Counted from the stretch's first letter, positions 1 to 9,754 are shown. The stretch is 64,000 nucleotides of DNA from Bacteroidota bacterium (GCA_016720935.1 JADKJP010000007.1:434001-498000), one strand, 5' to 3'. Numbers and translations: made by a program. The notes: a model not told the origin generated them from the sequence alone.

Positions 1-2468
1 CCACAATCTTCATCTGTGATAATCACGTCCTGAGCTACATCCACGAGACGACGTGTGAGGTAACCGGCATCAGCTGTTTTCAAAGCTGTATCGGCAAGAC
101 CTTTACGCGCACCGTGAGTAGAGATAAAGTACTCAAGGATCGACAGACCTTCTTTAAAGTTAGAAAGGATCGGGTTCTCGATGATTTCTCCTCCGGTGGA
201 ACCACTCTTTTGTGGTTTCGCCATAAGACCCCGCATACCGCCCAACTGACGAATCTGCTCTTTGGAACCACGGGCTCCGGAGTCAAGCATCATGTAGATC
301 GAGTTGAAACCTTGTTTGTCAGTCGACAATTGTTTCATCAACGTCTCCGTGATACGTGAACTGGTCCGTGTCCAGATATCAATAATCTGGTTGTAACGTT
401 CATTATAGGTGATGAATCCCATGTTGTAGTTATTCATCACTTCATCAACTTCAAGATTCGCTTTGCCAATCAATTCGGTTTTCACATCCGGGATTTTTAC
501 ATCTTCCAGATTGAATGAAAGTCCGCCTTTGAAGGCCATTTTGAATCCGAGATCTTTGATATCATCAAGGAATTTGGCTGTTTGAGCGACACCACATTTC
601 TTCAATACCTCTCCGATGATGTCACGAAGAGCTTTCTTGGTCAGCAATTGGTTGATGTAACCTGCTGATTCAGGAACAACCTGGTTGAACAATACGCGAC
701 CAACAGTAGTTTTGATGATCTCTTTCTTGAGTCCGCCATCTTCTGTCAGCACATTTGTCTTCACCTGGATTGGAGCATGGAGTTCAACAATTCCTTCGTT
801 GAAAGCGATAATCACTTCCTCCGCGGAATAGAACTTCATTCCATCACCCTTCACTTTTACCTTACCATCAGATTTTTTCTCTTTGGTAATGTAATAAAGT
901 CCAAGAACCATGTCCTGTGAAGGAACGGTAATCGGAGCACCGTTAGCAGGGTTAAGAATGTTATGAGAAGCAAGCATCAGCATTTGGGCTTCCAATACAG
1001 CTGCATGTCCGAGTGGAACGTGCACAGCCATTTGGTCACCGTCAAAGTCAGCGTTGAAAGCCGTACAAACCAAGGGATGCAGCTGGATCGCTTTTCCTTC
1101 AATAAGTTTTGGCTGGAATGCCTGGATACCCAATCTGTGCAGTGTCGGGGCACGGTTCAGAAGAACCGGATGTCCTTTCAGTACATTTTCAAGAATGTCC
1201 CAAACGATAGGATCTTTTCTGTCTACAATTTTCTTCGCTGATTTAACAGTCTTCACTACTCCACGCTCAATCATCTTACGGATGATAAATGGCTTGAAGA
1301 GCTCAGCTGCCATGTCCTTAGGAAGACCACACTCGTGTAGTTTCATTTCAGGACCTACGACAATTACTGAACGAGCGGAATAATCGACACGTTTACCGAG
1401 CAAGTTCTGACGGAATCGACCTTGTTTACCTTTCAAAGAATCAGAAAGGGATTTCAAAGCACGATTGGATTCTGTCTTAACGGCGTTCACTTTACGTGAA
1501 TTGTCGAACAGAGAATCCACCGCTTCCTGGAGCATCCGTTTTTCATTCCGGAGAATTACATCAGGAGCTTTGATTTCCAGAAGTCGCTTCAAACGGTTGT
1601 TACGGATAATCACACGGCGATAAAGATCGTTCAGGTCAGATGTCGCGAAACGACCTCCATCCAGTGGAACGAGTGGACGCAATTCAGGTGGAATAACCGG
1701 AACAACTTTTACAATCATCCATTCCGGATGATTCTCAATATGTGTATTCGCGGCACGGAAAGCTTCTACAACATTGAGACGTTTCAACGCCTCATTCTTA
1801 CGTTGCTGTGAAGTTTCATTGCTCGCCTGGTGACGTAAATTGTACGAAAGTTCATCGAGGTTCAAACGGGAAAGCAAATCATACAATGCTTCTGCTCCCA
1901 TCTTCGCGATGAATTTATTCGGATCTTTTTCGTCAAGGTGTTGATTGTCTTTCGGAAGTGTTTCAAGAATCTGGAGGTATTCTTCTTCCGTCAGGAAGTC
2001 CAGGTAATTGATTCCATCCTCCTTTTTCACACCGGACTGAATAACTACGTAACGCTCGTAATAGATAATCATGTCGAGCTTTTTGGTAGGAAGTCCGAGC
2101 AGGTAACCGATTTTATTCGGGAGTGAACGGAAATACCAAATGTGCGCGACAGGAACCGTAAGGGTGATATGACCCATACGTTCACGACGTACTTTCTTTT
2201 CTGTTACTTCAACACCACAACGGTCACAAACAATACCCTTGTAACGGATACGCTTGTATTTACCGCAGTGACATTCCCAATCTTTTACCGGTCCGAAAAT
2301 CCGCTCGCAGAACAATCCGTCGCGCTCGGGTTTGTAAGTACGGTAATTGATGGTTTCAGGCTTCAGAACCTCACCACTTGACTGTTCCAGGATGTGCTCC
2401 GGAGAGGCAAGACTGATGATGATCTTGGTGAAATTGGATTTGATCTTTATTTCTTTTCTGGTTGCCAT
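1..2468 (-). CDS. rpoC: DNA-directed RNA polymerase subunit beta' (C-terminal part outside window)
   Basis: This is the N-terminal 822 or so residues of the largest RNA polymerase subunit; the reading frame is open through the window start, so the gene is truncated by the window edge and not broken. The N-terminal zinc-binding cysteines are visible (C66, C68, C81, C84), and the catalytic Mg-binding motif NADFDGDQM lies near residue 470, encoded around position 1050. The start ATG at 2468 begins MATRKEIKIK and sits 70 bp downstream of the rpoB stop. It is the last gene of the minus-strand tuf-secE-nusG-rpl-rpoB-rpoC block and is presumably cotranscribed with rpoB. Identification is secure. Confidence 0.98.
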   Translation of the reverse strand, partial: MATRKEIKIKSNFTKIIISLASPEHILEQSSGEVLKPETINYRTYKPERDGLFCERIFGPVKDWECHCGKYKRIRYKGIVCDRCGVEVTEKKVRRERMGHITLTVPVAHIWYFRSLPNKIGYLLGLPTKKLDMIIYYERYVVIQSGVKKEDGINYLDFLTEEEYLQILETLPKDNQHLDEKDPNKFIAKMGAEALYDLLSRLNLDELSYNLRHQASNETSQQRKNEALKRLNVVEAFRAANTHIENHPEWMIVKVVPVIPPELRPLVPLDGGRFATSDLNDLYRRVIIRNNRLKRLLEIKAPDVILRNEKRMLQEAVDSLFDNSRKVNAVKTESNRALKSLSDSLKGKQGRFRQNLLGKRVDYSARSVIVVGPEMKLHECGLPKDMAAELFKPFIIRKMIERGVVKTVKSAKKIVDRKDPIVWDILENVLKGHPVLLNRAPTLHRLGIQAFQPKLIEGKAIQLHPLVCTAFNADFDGDQMAVHVPLGHAAVLEAQMLMLASHNILNPANGAPITVPSQDMVLGLYYITKEKKSDGKVKVKGDGMKFYSAEEVIIAFNEGIVELHAPIQVKTNVLTEDGGLKKEIIKTTVGRVLFNQVVPESAGYINQLLTKKALRDIIGEVLKKCGVAQTAKFLDDIKDLGFKMAFKGGLSFNLEDVKIPDVKTELIGKANLEVDEVMNNYNMGFITYNERYNQIIDIWTRTSSRITETLMKQLSTDKQGFNSIYMMLDSGARGSKEQIRQLGGMRGLMAKPQKSGSTGGEIIENPILSNFKEGLSILEYFISTHGARKGLADTALKTADAGYLTRRLVDVAQDVIITDEDC

Positions 2469-2538
2469 CTTTTTTGATTTTTAGTTTGACGTTGTAAGAA
2501 TGTTAAGCGTGATCGCGTTTAATTCCAAACATCAAACA

Positions 2539-5500
2539 TTATTCGAGGGTAATCTTCAGTCCAAGGCCACGTAATTCGTGGAGCAATACGTTGAAGGATT
2601 CCGGAATTCCCGGTGTCGGCAGATTATCGCCTTTTACAATCGCTTCGTACGTTTTCGCACGACCGATGACGTCATCTGATTTCACGGTAAGGATTTCCTG
2701 AAGGATGTTTGCCGCACCGAATGCTTCCAGTGCCCAAACTTCCATTTCACCAAAACGCTGACCTCCGAACTGCGCCTTACCACCCAACGGCTGCTGAGTG
2801 ATGAGAGAGTATGGTCCGATTGAACGGGCGTGCATCTTGTCGTCAACCATGTGTCCGAGTTTCATCATATAGATGATTCCTACTGTCGCAGGCTGGTCAA
2901 AACGCTCTCCTGTACCTCCGTCATGCAAATACGTTGAACCGAATTTCGGAAGACCTGCCTTGAGAACATAATCGTCGATCTGTTCAATAGTAGCACCATC
3001 AAAAATAGGAGTGGCAAAATTCATCCCTAATTTTTCTCCGGCCCATGCAAGGATGGTTTCATAAATCTGTCCAAGGTTCATACGGGAAGGTACACCCAGC
3101 GGATTGAGAACAATATCAACCGGAGTTCCATCTTCAAGGAAAGGCATGTCTTCATCACGAACAATTTTCGCGACGATACCCTTGTTTCCGTGACGACCGG
3201 CCATCTTATCACCCACTTTCAGCTTACGCTTCTTGGCAATATAAACTTTAGCAAGCTGAACAATTCCCGCAGGCAATTCGTCACCTACTGTCAGCGCGAA
3301 TTTCTTCCGCTTGTAGATTCCGGTTACATCATTGTATTTGATGTTAAAATTGTGCAGCAATTGCTTGATCTGATCGTTCTTCTCTTTATCAGTTGTCCAC
3401 TTATCCGGATTAACGGTTTCGTAGTTGATTTCAGAGAGCATCTTTTGAGTGAACTTCGCTCCTTTGGGAATGATGACTTCTTTGAAGAGGTCAGTCACAC
3501 CCTGGGAAGTTTTTCCACTCACAAGAAGGAATAATTTATCAATCAGTTTTTCCTTCAATTCAGCAGCATGCTGATTGTATTCCTTGTCCAGTTTTTCAAG
3601 CTGAACTTTCTCGTCATTTTTCTGTGCTTTGTCTTTTGCGACAACACGTGAGAAGAGTCGTTTATCGATCACAACACCCTTCACGGATGGTGGAACTTTA
3701 AGAGAAGCGTCTTTTACATCACCTGCTTTATCACCAAAGATCGCACGCAGAAGTTTTTCTTCCGGTGAAGGATCGGTTTCACCTTTCGGAGTAATCTTTC
3801 CGATCAGGATATCACCTTCTCCTACTTCAGCACCAACACGAATGATTCCATTTTCATCCAGCTCACGGGTAGCTTCTTCACTTACGTTTGGAATATCAGC
3901 AGTGAGTTCTTCCATACCACGTTTGGTATCGCGAACTTCCAGACTGTATTCATCCACGTGAATGGATGTGAAGATATCTTCACGGATTACTTTTTCAGAA
4001 ATTACAATCGCATCCTCGAAGTTGTACCCTTTCCAAGGCATGAAAGCCACTTTCAGGTTACGTCCCAAAGCAAGTTCTCCGCCTTGTGTCGCGTAACCTT
4101 CAGAAAGTACTTGTCCTTTTCTAACCTTTTGTCCTTTTGTAACAATCGGCTTCAGGTTAATACAAGTACTCTGGTTCGTCTTCTGGAATTTGGTAAGGTT
4201 ATAAGATTTCACATCATCCTCAAAGCTCACAAGTTTCTCGTGCTCTTTGCGGTTGTAGCGAATCACAATTTCATTTGCATCAACATATTCAACTACTCCA
4301 TCGCCTTCCGCATTGATGAGTACACGGGAATCACGGGCAACCAATCCTTCAAGACCGGTACCTACAATTGGAGCCTGTGGACGTAACAATGGAACAGCCT
4401 GACGTTGCATGTTTGATCCCATCAAGGCACGGTTGGCGTCATCGTGCTCGAGGAATGGAATGAGAGATGCGGCGATCGAAGCAATCTGGTTAGGGCCAAC
4501 GTCAATCAGGTGAATTTTATCCGGATCAACGATCGGGAAGTCACCTTCGTAACGTGCCTTCACTTTCAATTCTTCAAAATCACCTTTTTCATTTACGCCT
4601 GCATTTGCCTGCGCGATAACTTTTCCATCTTCTTCTTCCGCGGTGAGGTAAATGACCGGCTTCTCAACATCCACTTTACCATTGGTTACACTACGGTATG
4701 GAGTTTCGATAAAACCGAGATTGTTGATTTTCGCGAATACACAGAGGGATGAAATCAAACCGATATTCGGTCCTTCCGGTGTTTCGATGGTACACAAGCG
4801 ACCATAGTGTGTATAGTGTACGTCACGTACCTCGAATCCTGCACGTTCACGGGAGAGACCTCCTGGTCCGAGTGCCGACAAACGACGTTTGTGGGTAATC
4901 TCAGCGAGAGGATTAGTTTGATCCATGAACTGTGACAACTGGTTCGTTCCAAAGAACGAATTGATCACGGAAGAAAGGGTCTTCGCGTTGATCAGATCCG
5001 CAGGTGTGAACACTTCATTGTCACGAACGTTCATACGCTCACGAATGGTACGGGCCATACGGGCAAGTCCCACTCCGAACTGAGCATACAATTGCTCACC
5101 AACAGTACGCACACGTCTGTTTGACAAGTGGTCAATATCATCCACCTCCGCTTTTGAGTTGATCAACTGGATCAGCTGACGGATGATTTCAATGATATCC
5201 TGTTTGGTAAGTACACGTGTGTCTTCAGCGATTTCGAGACCGAGTTTTTTGTTGATCCTGTAACGGCCAACGTCTCCAAGGTCATAACGTTTATCAGAGA
5301 AGAACAGTTTGTCGATAATTCCACGAGCTGTTTCTTCATCCGGTGGCTCGGCATTACGAAGCTGACGGTAGATGTGTTCCACCGCTTCTTTTTCCGAGTT
5401 CGATGTATCTTTCTGAAGTGTATTGTAAATGATCGCGTAATCGTTGGTGTTCATATCCTCTTTGTGAAGGATAATGGATTTTACACCTGATTCAACGATC

Positions 5501-6354
5501 AATTCGAGATGATGCTCTTCGAGAATAGTTTCACGCTCGATGATCACTTCGTTACGCTCGATGGAAACCACTTCACCGGTATCTTCATCAACGAAATCTT
5601 CCACCCATGTTTTCAGAACCCGGGCAGCGAGTTTACGGTTGACTGCATTCTTGATACCTGATTTGGTTACTTTGAATTCATCGGCGAGACCGAAGATCTC
5701 GAGGATTTCTTTATCCGTCTGATATCCGATAGCACGCAGCAAAGTCGTTACCGGGAATTTCTTTTTCCGGTCGATGTATGCATACATGACATTGTTGATA
5801 TCGGTAGCGAATTCAATCCATGATCCTTTGAAAGGAATGACACGGGCTGAATACAGTTTTGTACCATTCGCGTGGCGGCTTTGTCCAAAAAATACGCCCG
5901 GGGAACGGTGCAACTGGGAAACGACAACACGTTCCGCTCCATTGATCACGAAGGTACCCTTCGGAGTCATGTAGGGAATTGTTCCCAGGTATACATCCTG
6001 GACGATCGTTTCGAAATCTTCGTGTTCCGGATCGGTGCAATACAATTTAAGTTTTGCCTTCAGTGGAACACTGTGAGTCAGTCCCCTTTCGATACATTCT
6101 TCAATCGAATACCTTGGTGGATCGATGAAGTAATCCAGAAACTCCAGAACGAAATTGTTCCGGGAATCCGTGATCGGGAAATTCTCACTAAATACTTTAT
6201 AAAGACCTTCTTTCTGACGGTTGTCAGAGGTTGTTTCAAGCTGGAAAAAATCCTGAAAAGATTTCAGTTGGACATCCAAAAAATCAGGATAGTCGATAGT
6301 ATGCTTATTCGTCGAGAAGCTGATTCTTTTGGTAGGAGTTATGGCTGTGGACAC
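2539..6354 (-). CDS. rpoB: DNA-directed RNA polymerase subunit beta
   Basis: A full-length 1271-aa beta subunit, in the usual bacterial size range. Visible landmarks are the rifampicin-pocket/fork region near residues 460-495 (SQFMDQTNPLAEITHKRRLS, with the Asp, His and Ser positions in their sensitive-type form), the segment ETPEGPNIGLI after it, and GRHGNKG near residue 1050 in the active-site region. It lies 142 bp downstream of rplL, and that gap holds a strong hairpin with a T-tract (6422-6470) that could set the ratio of polymerase to ribosomal protein mRNA. rpoC follows after 70 bp. Confidence 0.99.
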   Translation of the reverse strand: MSTAITPTKRISFSTNKHTIDYPDFLDVQLKSFQDFFQLETTSDNRQKEGLYKVFSENFPITDSRNNFVLEFLDYFIDPPRYSIEECIERGLTHSVPLKAKLKLYCTDPEHEDFETIVQDVYLGTIPYMTPKGTFVINGAERVVVSQLHRSPGVFFGQSRHANGTKLYSARVIPFKGSWIEFATDINNVMYAYIDRKKKFPVTTLLRAIGYQTDKEILEIFGLADEFKVTKSGIKNAVNRKLAARVLKTWVEDFVDEDTGEVVSIERNEVIIERETILEEHHLELIVESGVKSIILHKEDMNTNDYAIIYNTLQKDTSNSEKEAVEHIYRQLRNAEPPDEETARGIIDKLFFSDKRYDLGDVGRYRINKKLGLEIAEDTRVLTKQDIIEIIRQLIQLINSKAEVDDIDHLSNRRVRTVGEQLYAQFGVGLARMARTIRERMNVRDNEVFTPADLINAKTLSSVINSFFGTNQLSQFMDQTNPLAEITHKRRLSALGPGGLSRERAGFEVRDVHYTHYGRLCTIETPEGPNIGLISSLCVFAKINNLGFIETPYRSVTNGKVDVEKPVIYLTAEEEDGKVIAQANAGVNEKGDFEELKVKARYEGDFPIVDPDKIHLIDVGPNQIASIAASLIPFLEHDDANRALMGSNMQRQAVPLLRPQAPIVGTGLEGLVARDSRVLINAEGDGVVEYVDANEIVIRYNRKEHEKLVSFEDDVKSYNLTKFQKTNQSTCINLKPIVTKGQKVRKGQVLSEGYATQGGELALGRNLKVAFMPWKGYNFEDAIVISEKVIREDIFTSIHVDEYSLEVRDTKRGMEELTADIPNVSEEATRELDENGIIRVGAEVGEGDILIGKITPKGETDPSPEEKLLRAIFGDKAGDVKDASLKVPPSVKGVVIDKRLFSRVVAKDKAQKNDEKVQLEKLDKEYNQHAAELKEKLIDKLFLLVSGKTSQGVTDLFKEVIIPKGAKFTQKMLSEINYETVNPDKWTTDKEKNDQIKQLLHNFNIKYNDVTGIYKRKKFALTVGDELPAGIVQLAKVYIAKKRKLKVGDKMAGRHGNKGIVAKIVRDEDMPFLEDGTPVDIVLNPLGVPSRMNLGQIYETILAWAGEKLGMNFATPIFDGATIEQIDDYVLKAGLPKFGSTYLHDGGTGERFDQPATVGIIYMMKLGHMVDDKMHARSIGPYSLITQQPLGGKAQFGGQRFGEMEVWALEAFGAANILQEILTVKSDDVIGRAKTYEAIVKGDNLPTPGIPESFNVLLHELRGLGLKITLE

Positions 6355-6421
6355 GGTGCTGGGGTTTAAGTAAGTGAATTTGAATTTTCAACAGTGAGTG
6401 TTTCCGGAAACCTTCACCAGT

Positions 6422-6470
6422 TAAAAAAGGATATAGACCTATCCCCGTTTTGAACGGGGAAAGGTCTATA
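6422..6470 (-). terminator. rplL-rpoB intergenic hairpin with T-tract (attenuator candidate)
   Basis: An inverted repeat pairs 6432-6440 with 6462-6470 and 6442-6449 with 6453-6460, separated only by one unpaired base on each side (A6441, A6461). This gives a 17-bp helix with a 3-nt loop. On the minus strand it is followed by TATCCTTTTTTAA, the form of an intrinsic terminator. Because rpoB and rpoC follow directly, partial read-through (attenuation) is the natural inference, as is known between rplL and rpoB in E. coli. Confidence 0.75.
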
Positions 6471-6496
6471 ATTGCTCGCGGACAGAAGCCGGTTCC

Positions 6497-6874
6497 TTAC
6501 TTAAGTTCAATCTCAGCTCCTGCTTCTTCCAATTGTGCTTTAATTGCGTTCGCTTCTTCTTTGGAAACGCCTTCTTTCACCGGTTTTGGTGCGCCATCAA
6601 CCAGGTCTTTCGCCTCTTTCAGGCCAAGTCCGGTGATTTCTTTCACCAATTTCACGATGTTCAATTTTGCTCCACCCGGAGCTTTGAGGATAACGTCGAA
6701 TGTTGATTTTTCAGCAGCAACGGCACCGCCATCACCACCACCAACTGCGGCAACAGCTACAGCAGCAGCTGCAGGCTCGATACCATATTCATCCTTCAGG
6801 ATCTTTGCAAGTTCATTTACTTCTTTCACTGTCAGGTTGACCAACTGCTCAGCGAATGCTTTGAGATCTGCCAT
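6497..6874 (-). CDS. rplL: 50S ribosomal protein L7/L12
   Basis: A 125-aa acidic stalk protein that binds L10 in several copies and recruits translation GTPases. The N-terminal helical dimerisation domain (residues 1-35), an Ala/Gly-rich hinge with GGGDGG (about 38-52) and the conserved C-terminal domain (FDVILKAPGGAKLNIVKLVK, ending EEAGAEIELK) are all visible. It lies 104 bp downstream of rplJ, as expected for the L10-L7/L12 pair, and 142 bp before rpoB. Confidence 0.98.
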   Translation of the reverse strand: MADLKAFAEQLVNLTVKEVNELAKILKDEYGIEPAAAAVAVAAVGGGDGGAVAAEKSTFDVILKAPGGAKLNIVKLVKEITGLGLKEAKDLVDGAPKPVKEGVSKEEANAIKAQLEEAGAEIELK

Positions 6875-6978
6875 TTTTATGAGGTTTTGATTGTTAGAGA
6901 TTTCTGGTTAAAACTAATTGATTGAATTATGTTGTTCTTGGAAGCATTCTTTTCACTACACCAACAGAGTACAGCAGC

Positions 6979-7506
6979 TTATGCAGCCCGTTCTGAGAGT
7001 GTTTTAATAATTCCTGCAAGTTTGCCACCGCCTGACTGAAGGCCGGAGATAACATTGCGTGCAGGAGATTGTAACAAGGCAATAATATCAGCCACCAATT
7101 CATTTTTGGATTTGATGGTTGCAAGGGTATCGAGTTGATTGTCTCCGAGGAAAACAGCTGTATCGATCCAGGCTCCTTTCAGCAGAGGTTTTTCGTTCCC
7201 GCCTTTGCGGAATTCTTTGATAAGTTTTGCAGGGACATTTCCTGTTTCACTGAACATCAGAGCGCTGGTACCTTTGAGAGACACGAAAATTCCTTCATAG
7301 GAAGCCGCATCTTTCTTTTCCATTGCCTTTTGAATCAATGAATTCTTGGCTACAAGCATCTTCACCCCTTTGTTGAAACACAAGCGACGCAATTGAGTTG
7401 TTTTAGCAACAGTCAACGCGGATGTGTCCGTGATGTAGACATTTGGATATTTGTTGAGGAGTTCCGCGATCTCGCCAATGATCACGTCCTTTTCTTCTCT
7501 TTTCAT
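6979..7506 (-). CDS. rplJ: 50S ribosomal protein L10
   Basis: A 175-aa protein matching L10 in length and in the N-terminal rRNA-binding domain (starts MKREEKDVIIGEIAELL; VAKNSLIQKAM near residues 53-63). The C-terminal helix that carries L7/L12 dimers is at the end (GIIKTLSERAA). It is 40 bp downstream of rplA and directly upstream of rplL, so the stalk proteins are made together. In other bacteria L10-L7/L12 represses its own mRNA; no such operator could be identified here with confidence. Confidence 0.97.
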   Translation of the reverse strand: MKREEKDVIIGEIAELLNKYPNVYITDTSALTVAKTTQLRRLCFNKGVKMLVAKNSLIQKAMEKKDAASYEGIFVSLKGTSALMFSETGNVPAKLIKEFRKGGNEKPLLKGAWIDTAVFLGDNQLDTLATIKSKNELVADIIALLQSPARNVISGLQSGGGKLAGIIKTLSERAA

Positions 7507-7546
7507 GATGGATTAACGTTTGAGGTTTAACCGGAAATGTTCCGGA

Positions 7547-8239
7547 TTACGATAAGGTTTTCGTATCGACTTGAACCGATGGGCTCATCGTACTGGACAG
7601 GTATACACTCTTCATGTAAGTGCCTTTAGCGGATGATGGCTTCAGTTTAATGATCGTGTGAAGCAATTCATTCGCGTTTTCAGCAATCTTCTTCGCATCG
7701 AAAGAAACTTTTCCGATGGATGCGTGGATACTGCCTTGCTTATCGACTTTGAAGTCGATCTTACCGGCTTTCACTTCGTTTACTGCCTTCGCGATATCAG
7801 TCGTAACAGTACCTGTTTTCGGGTTCGGCATAAGGTTTCTGGGACCGAGGATTTTACCGAGTTTACCAACTTTACCCATAACACTGGGCATAGTGATTAC
7901 AACGTCGATGTCTGTCCATCCCTGCTCAATCTTCTGAATGTACTCATCCAGTCCAACATAATCCGCTCCGGCTTCTTTCGCCTCAGCTTCTTTATCGGGT
8001 GTACAAAGTACAAGAACCTTCTTGGTTTTACCGGTTCCGTGGGGAAGCGTCACGACACCGCGAACCATTTGGTTTGCTTTCCGGGGATCTACACCCAGAC
8101 GGATACTAAGATCCACTGATGCATCAAATTTTGTGGTAGTGATTTCCTTCACAATTTTTGACGCTTCAGTCAAATTGTAAGCCTTGCTTTGATCCACTTT
8201 GGCCAAAGCTTGCTTTCTCTTTTTACTGATTTTTGCCAT
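7547..8239 (-). CDS. rplA: 50S ribosomal protein L1
   Basis: A 230-aa L1 stalk protein, typical length. The family signature ILGPRNLMPNPKTGTV is visible around residues 131-146, and the N-terminal part begins MAKISKKRKQALAKVD. It follows rplK after an unusually long 134-bp spacer with several inverted repeats (see 8277-8335). L1 is known in E. coli to repress translation of its own operon by binding mRNA that mimics its rRNA site; the structured spacer here is a place to look for such a site. Confidence 0.98.
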   Translation of the reverse strand: MAKISKKRKQALAKVDQSKAYNLTEASKIVKEITTTKFDASVDLSIRLGVDPRKANQMVRGVVTLPHGTGKTKKVLVLCTPDKEAEAKEAGADYVGLDEYIQKIEQGWTDIDVVITMPSVMGKVGKLGKILGPRNLMPNPKTGTVTTDIAKAVNEVKAGKIDFKVDKQGSIHASIGKVSFDAKKIAENANELLHTIIKLKPSSAKGTYMKSVYLSSTMSPSVQVDTKTLS

Positions 8240-8276
8240 TGAAATTTAAGTTTTGAAGTGCTGACGGGTTTGATGG

Positions 8277-8335
8277 GATCTCCCCCTCCTTCTGTTATAA
8301 TCTCGATTATCAAGTTCCTGATTTCTCAGGAGATC
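8277..8335 (-). promoter_or_regulatory. Structured rplK-rplA spacer; possible L1 operator
   Basis: The outer arms GATCTCC (8277-8283) and GGAGATC (8329-8335) are complementary. They enclose an ATAATC/GATTAT inverted repeat (8297-8310) and a 6-bp hairpin TCCTGA-TTTC-TCAGGA (8316-8331) that partly competes with the outer arm. On the minus strand the spacer also carries an SD-like GGAGGGGGAG purine tract about 40 nt before the rplA start, too far to act as an ordinary ribosome-binding site. Regulatory function is inferred from structure and location only. Confidence 0.35.
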
Positions 8336-8373
8336 TTTTCTAACGGATGAAATGATTGTATCTGCTAAATCTA

Positions 8374-8811
8374 TCAGAACGGACGATCACCTTCTACAGT
8401 GATACCCATGCTGCGTGCAGTACCGGCAACCATACTCATTGCTGATTCAATTGTAAAACAGTTCAGGTCAGGCATTTTAATTTCAGCAATCTGACGCACC
8501 TGATCCCAGTTTACAGTACCAACCTTATTACGGTTTGGCTCTTTTGATCCGCTTTTCAATTTCGCAAAATCAAGCAACTGCACAGCTGCAGGAGGAGTCT
8601 TGATAACGAAATCAAAAGATTTATCTGTATAAACTGTGATGATAACAGGTAATACTTTTCCTGGCTGATCCTGCGTACGAGCGTTGAACTGCTTGCAGAA
8701 TTCCATGATGTTGACACCCTTCGCACCGAGGGCCGGTCCAATCGGAGGTGCAGGATTTGCCGCTCCGCCTTTAACCTGAAGTTTAATGTATGTGCTTATC
8801 TCTTTTGCCAT
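8374..8811 (-). CDS. rplK: 50S ribosomal protein L11
   Basis: A 145-aa L11, full length. It shows the N-terminal proline-rich element PAPPIGPALGAKGVNIMEFC (residues 18-37) and the C-terminal rRNA-binding domain with GTARSMGI near the end. It lies 81 bp downstream of nusG in the conserved nusG-rplK-rplA order, and a 134-bp spacer separates it from rplA. Confidence 0.98.
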   Translation of the reverse strand: MAKEISTYIKLQVKGGAANPAPPIGPALGAKGVNIMEFCKQFNARTQDQPGKVLPVIITVYTDKSFDFVIKTPPAAVQLLDFAKLKSGSKEPNRNKVGTVNWDQVRQIAEIKMPDLNCFTIESAMSMVAGTARSMGITVEGDRPF

Positions 8812-8892
8812 GGCTCTTTGTTGTTTTGTAACCGGAGAACGTTCCGCTTTGCGAGTGGAAGCTCACGCTGCGCTGGAACAATTCCGATTCAT

Positions 8893-9456
8893 TTACTCTT
8901 TTTCTACTTGCATATAATTCAACTCAAGCGGTGTTTTTCTTCCGAAAATTTTCACCATTACTTTGAGCTTTTTCTTTTCTTCATTGATTTCTTCAATCAC
9001 TCCGCTGAAACTATTGAACGGACCATCGATCACTTTCACAGTTTCCCCAACCACAAATGGAACACTCATGACTGCTTCACTATCCGCCAGTTCATCCATC
9101 TTGCCGAGGATTCGGTTCACTTCAGACTGACGCAAAGGAGCCGGAGCTTCACCTTTTGCTCCGAGGAAAGAAATCACCCCGGAAATATTTTCTATGATGT
9201 GAGGAATTTCTCCAACCAGGGCGGCTTCAATCAGCACATAACCCGGAAGAATATTTCTCTCTTTACTGACTTTTTTACCGTTACGGATCTGGTAGAACTT
9301 CTCCGTTGGAATCAATACCTGCGCGACATAATCGTTCAGCTTCAATCGGTTGATTTCGGATTCGATGTATTGCTTTACTTTCTTCTCCTTACCGCTGATG
9401 GCACGAACGACATACCATTTTCTCACCAGTTCTTTCTGCTGTTGTGCTTCGGACAT
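8893..9456 (-). CDS. nusG: Transcription termination/antitermination factor NusG
   Basis: A 187-aa NusG with the N-terminal NGN domain that binds the RNA polymerase clamp (starts near KWYVVRAISGKEKKV, residue 13) and a C-terminal KOW domain (VGETVKVIDGPFNSFSG, about residues 125-141), which contacts S10 or Rho in other bacteria. The start ATG at 9456 is 12 bp after the secE stop, the usual secE-nusG pair. Confidence 0.97.
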   Translation of the reverse strand: MSEAQQQKELVRKWYVVRAISGKEKKVKQYIESEINRLKLNDYVAQVLIPTEKFYQIRNGKKVSKERNILPGYVLIEAALVGEIPHIIENISGVISFLGAKGEAPAPLRQSEVNRILGKMDELADSEAVMSVPFVVGETVKVIDGPFNSFSGVIEEINEEKKKLKVMVKIFGRKTPLELNYMQVEKE

Positions 9457-9468
9457 TTCTTGGGTGAT

Positions 9469-9663
9469 TTAGGCAATCATTTTATAGAACAGGTTCATGA
9501 TGGCCTGGAAACCAAAGTCCATCACGAAGATCACGAGACCAATGATGGCTGTAGCCACCATTACCACGATCACACTACTTTGAAGCTCTTCCCATGTTGG
9601 CCAACTAACTTTGTCAACCAGTTCGGTGTAGCTTTCTTTTATATAAGCAGAGATTTTGCTCAT
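9469..9663 (-). CDS. secE: Preprotein translocase subunit SecE
   Basis: A 64-aa single-spanning SecE of the short bacterial form. The conserved amphipathic segment SYTELVDKVSWPTWEELQSS precedes one hydrophobic segment (VIVVMVATAIIGLVIFVMDF, about residues 31-50). It clamps SecY in the inner-membrane translocon. It lies between tRNA-Trp (92 bp upstream) and nusG (12 bp downstream). Confidence 0.95.
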   Translation of the reverse strand: MSKISAYIKESYTELVDKVSWPTWEELQSSVIVVMVATAIIGLVIFVMDFGFQAIMNLFYKMIA

Positions 9664-9754
9664 GTTCGATTATTCGTTATGCATTAATGGTTAATCACCG
9701 CATTTGTAGCTGGTCAAATATTCAGGAAGAAAACCTGACCAGGGAACTTTATCG

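Noticed and set aside
1..2468. rpoC appearing truncated
   Set aside because: The frame is open to the window edge with intact motifs, so truncation is by the window and not a mutation.
8281..8293. Strong Shine-Dalgarno site for rplA
   Set aside because: The purine tract lies more than 40 nt from the start codon, and genes in this window generally lack SD sequences, so it is unlikely to act as a ribosome-binding site.
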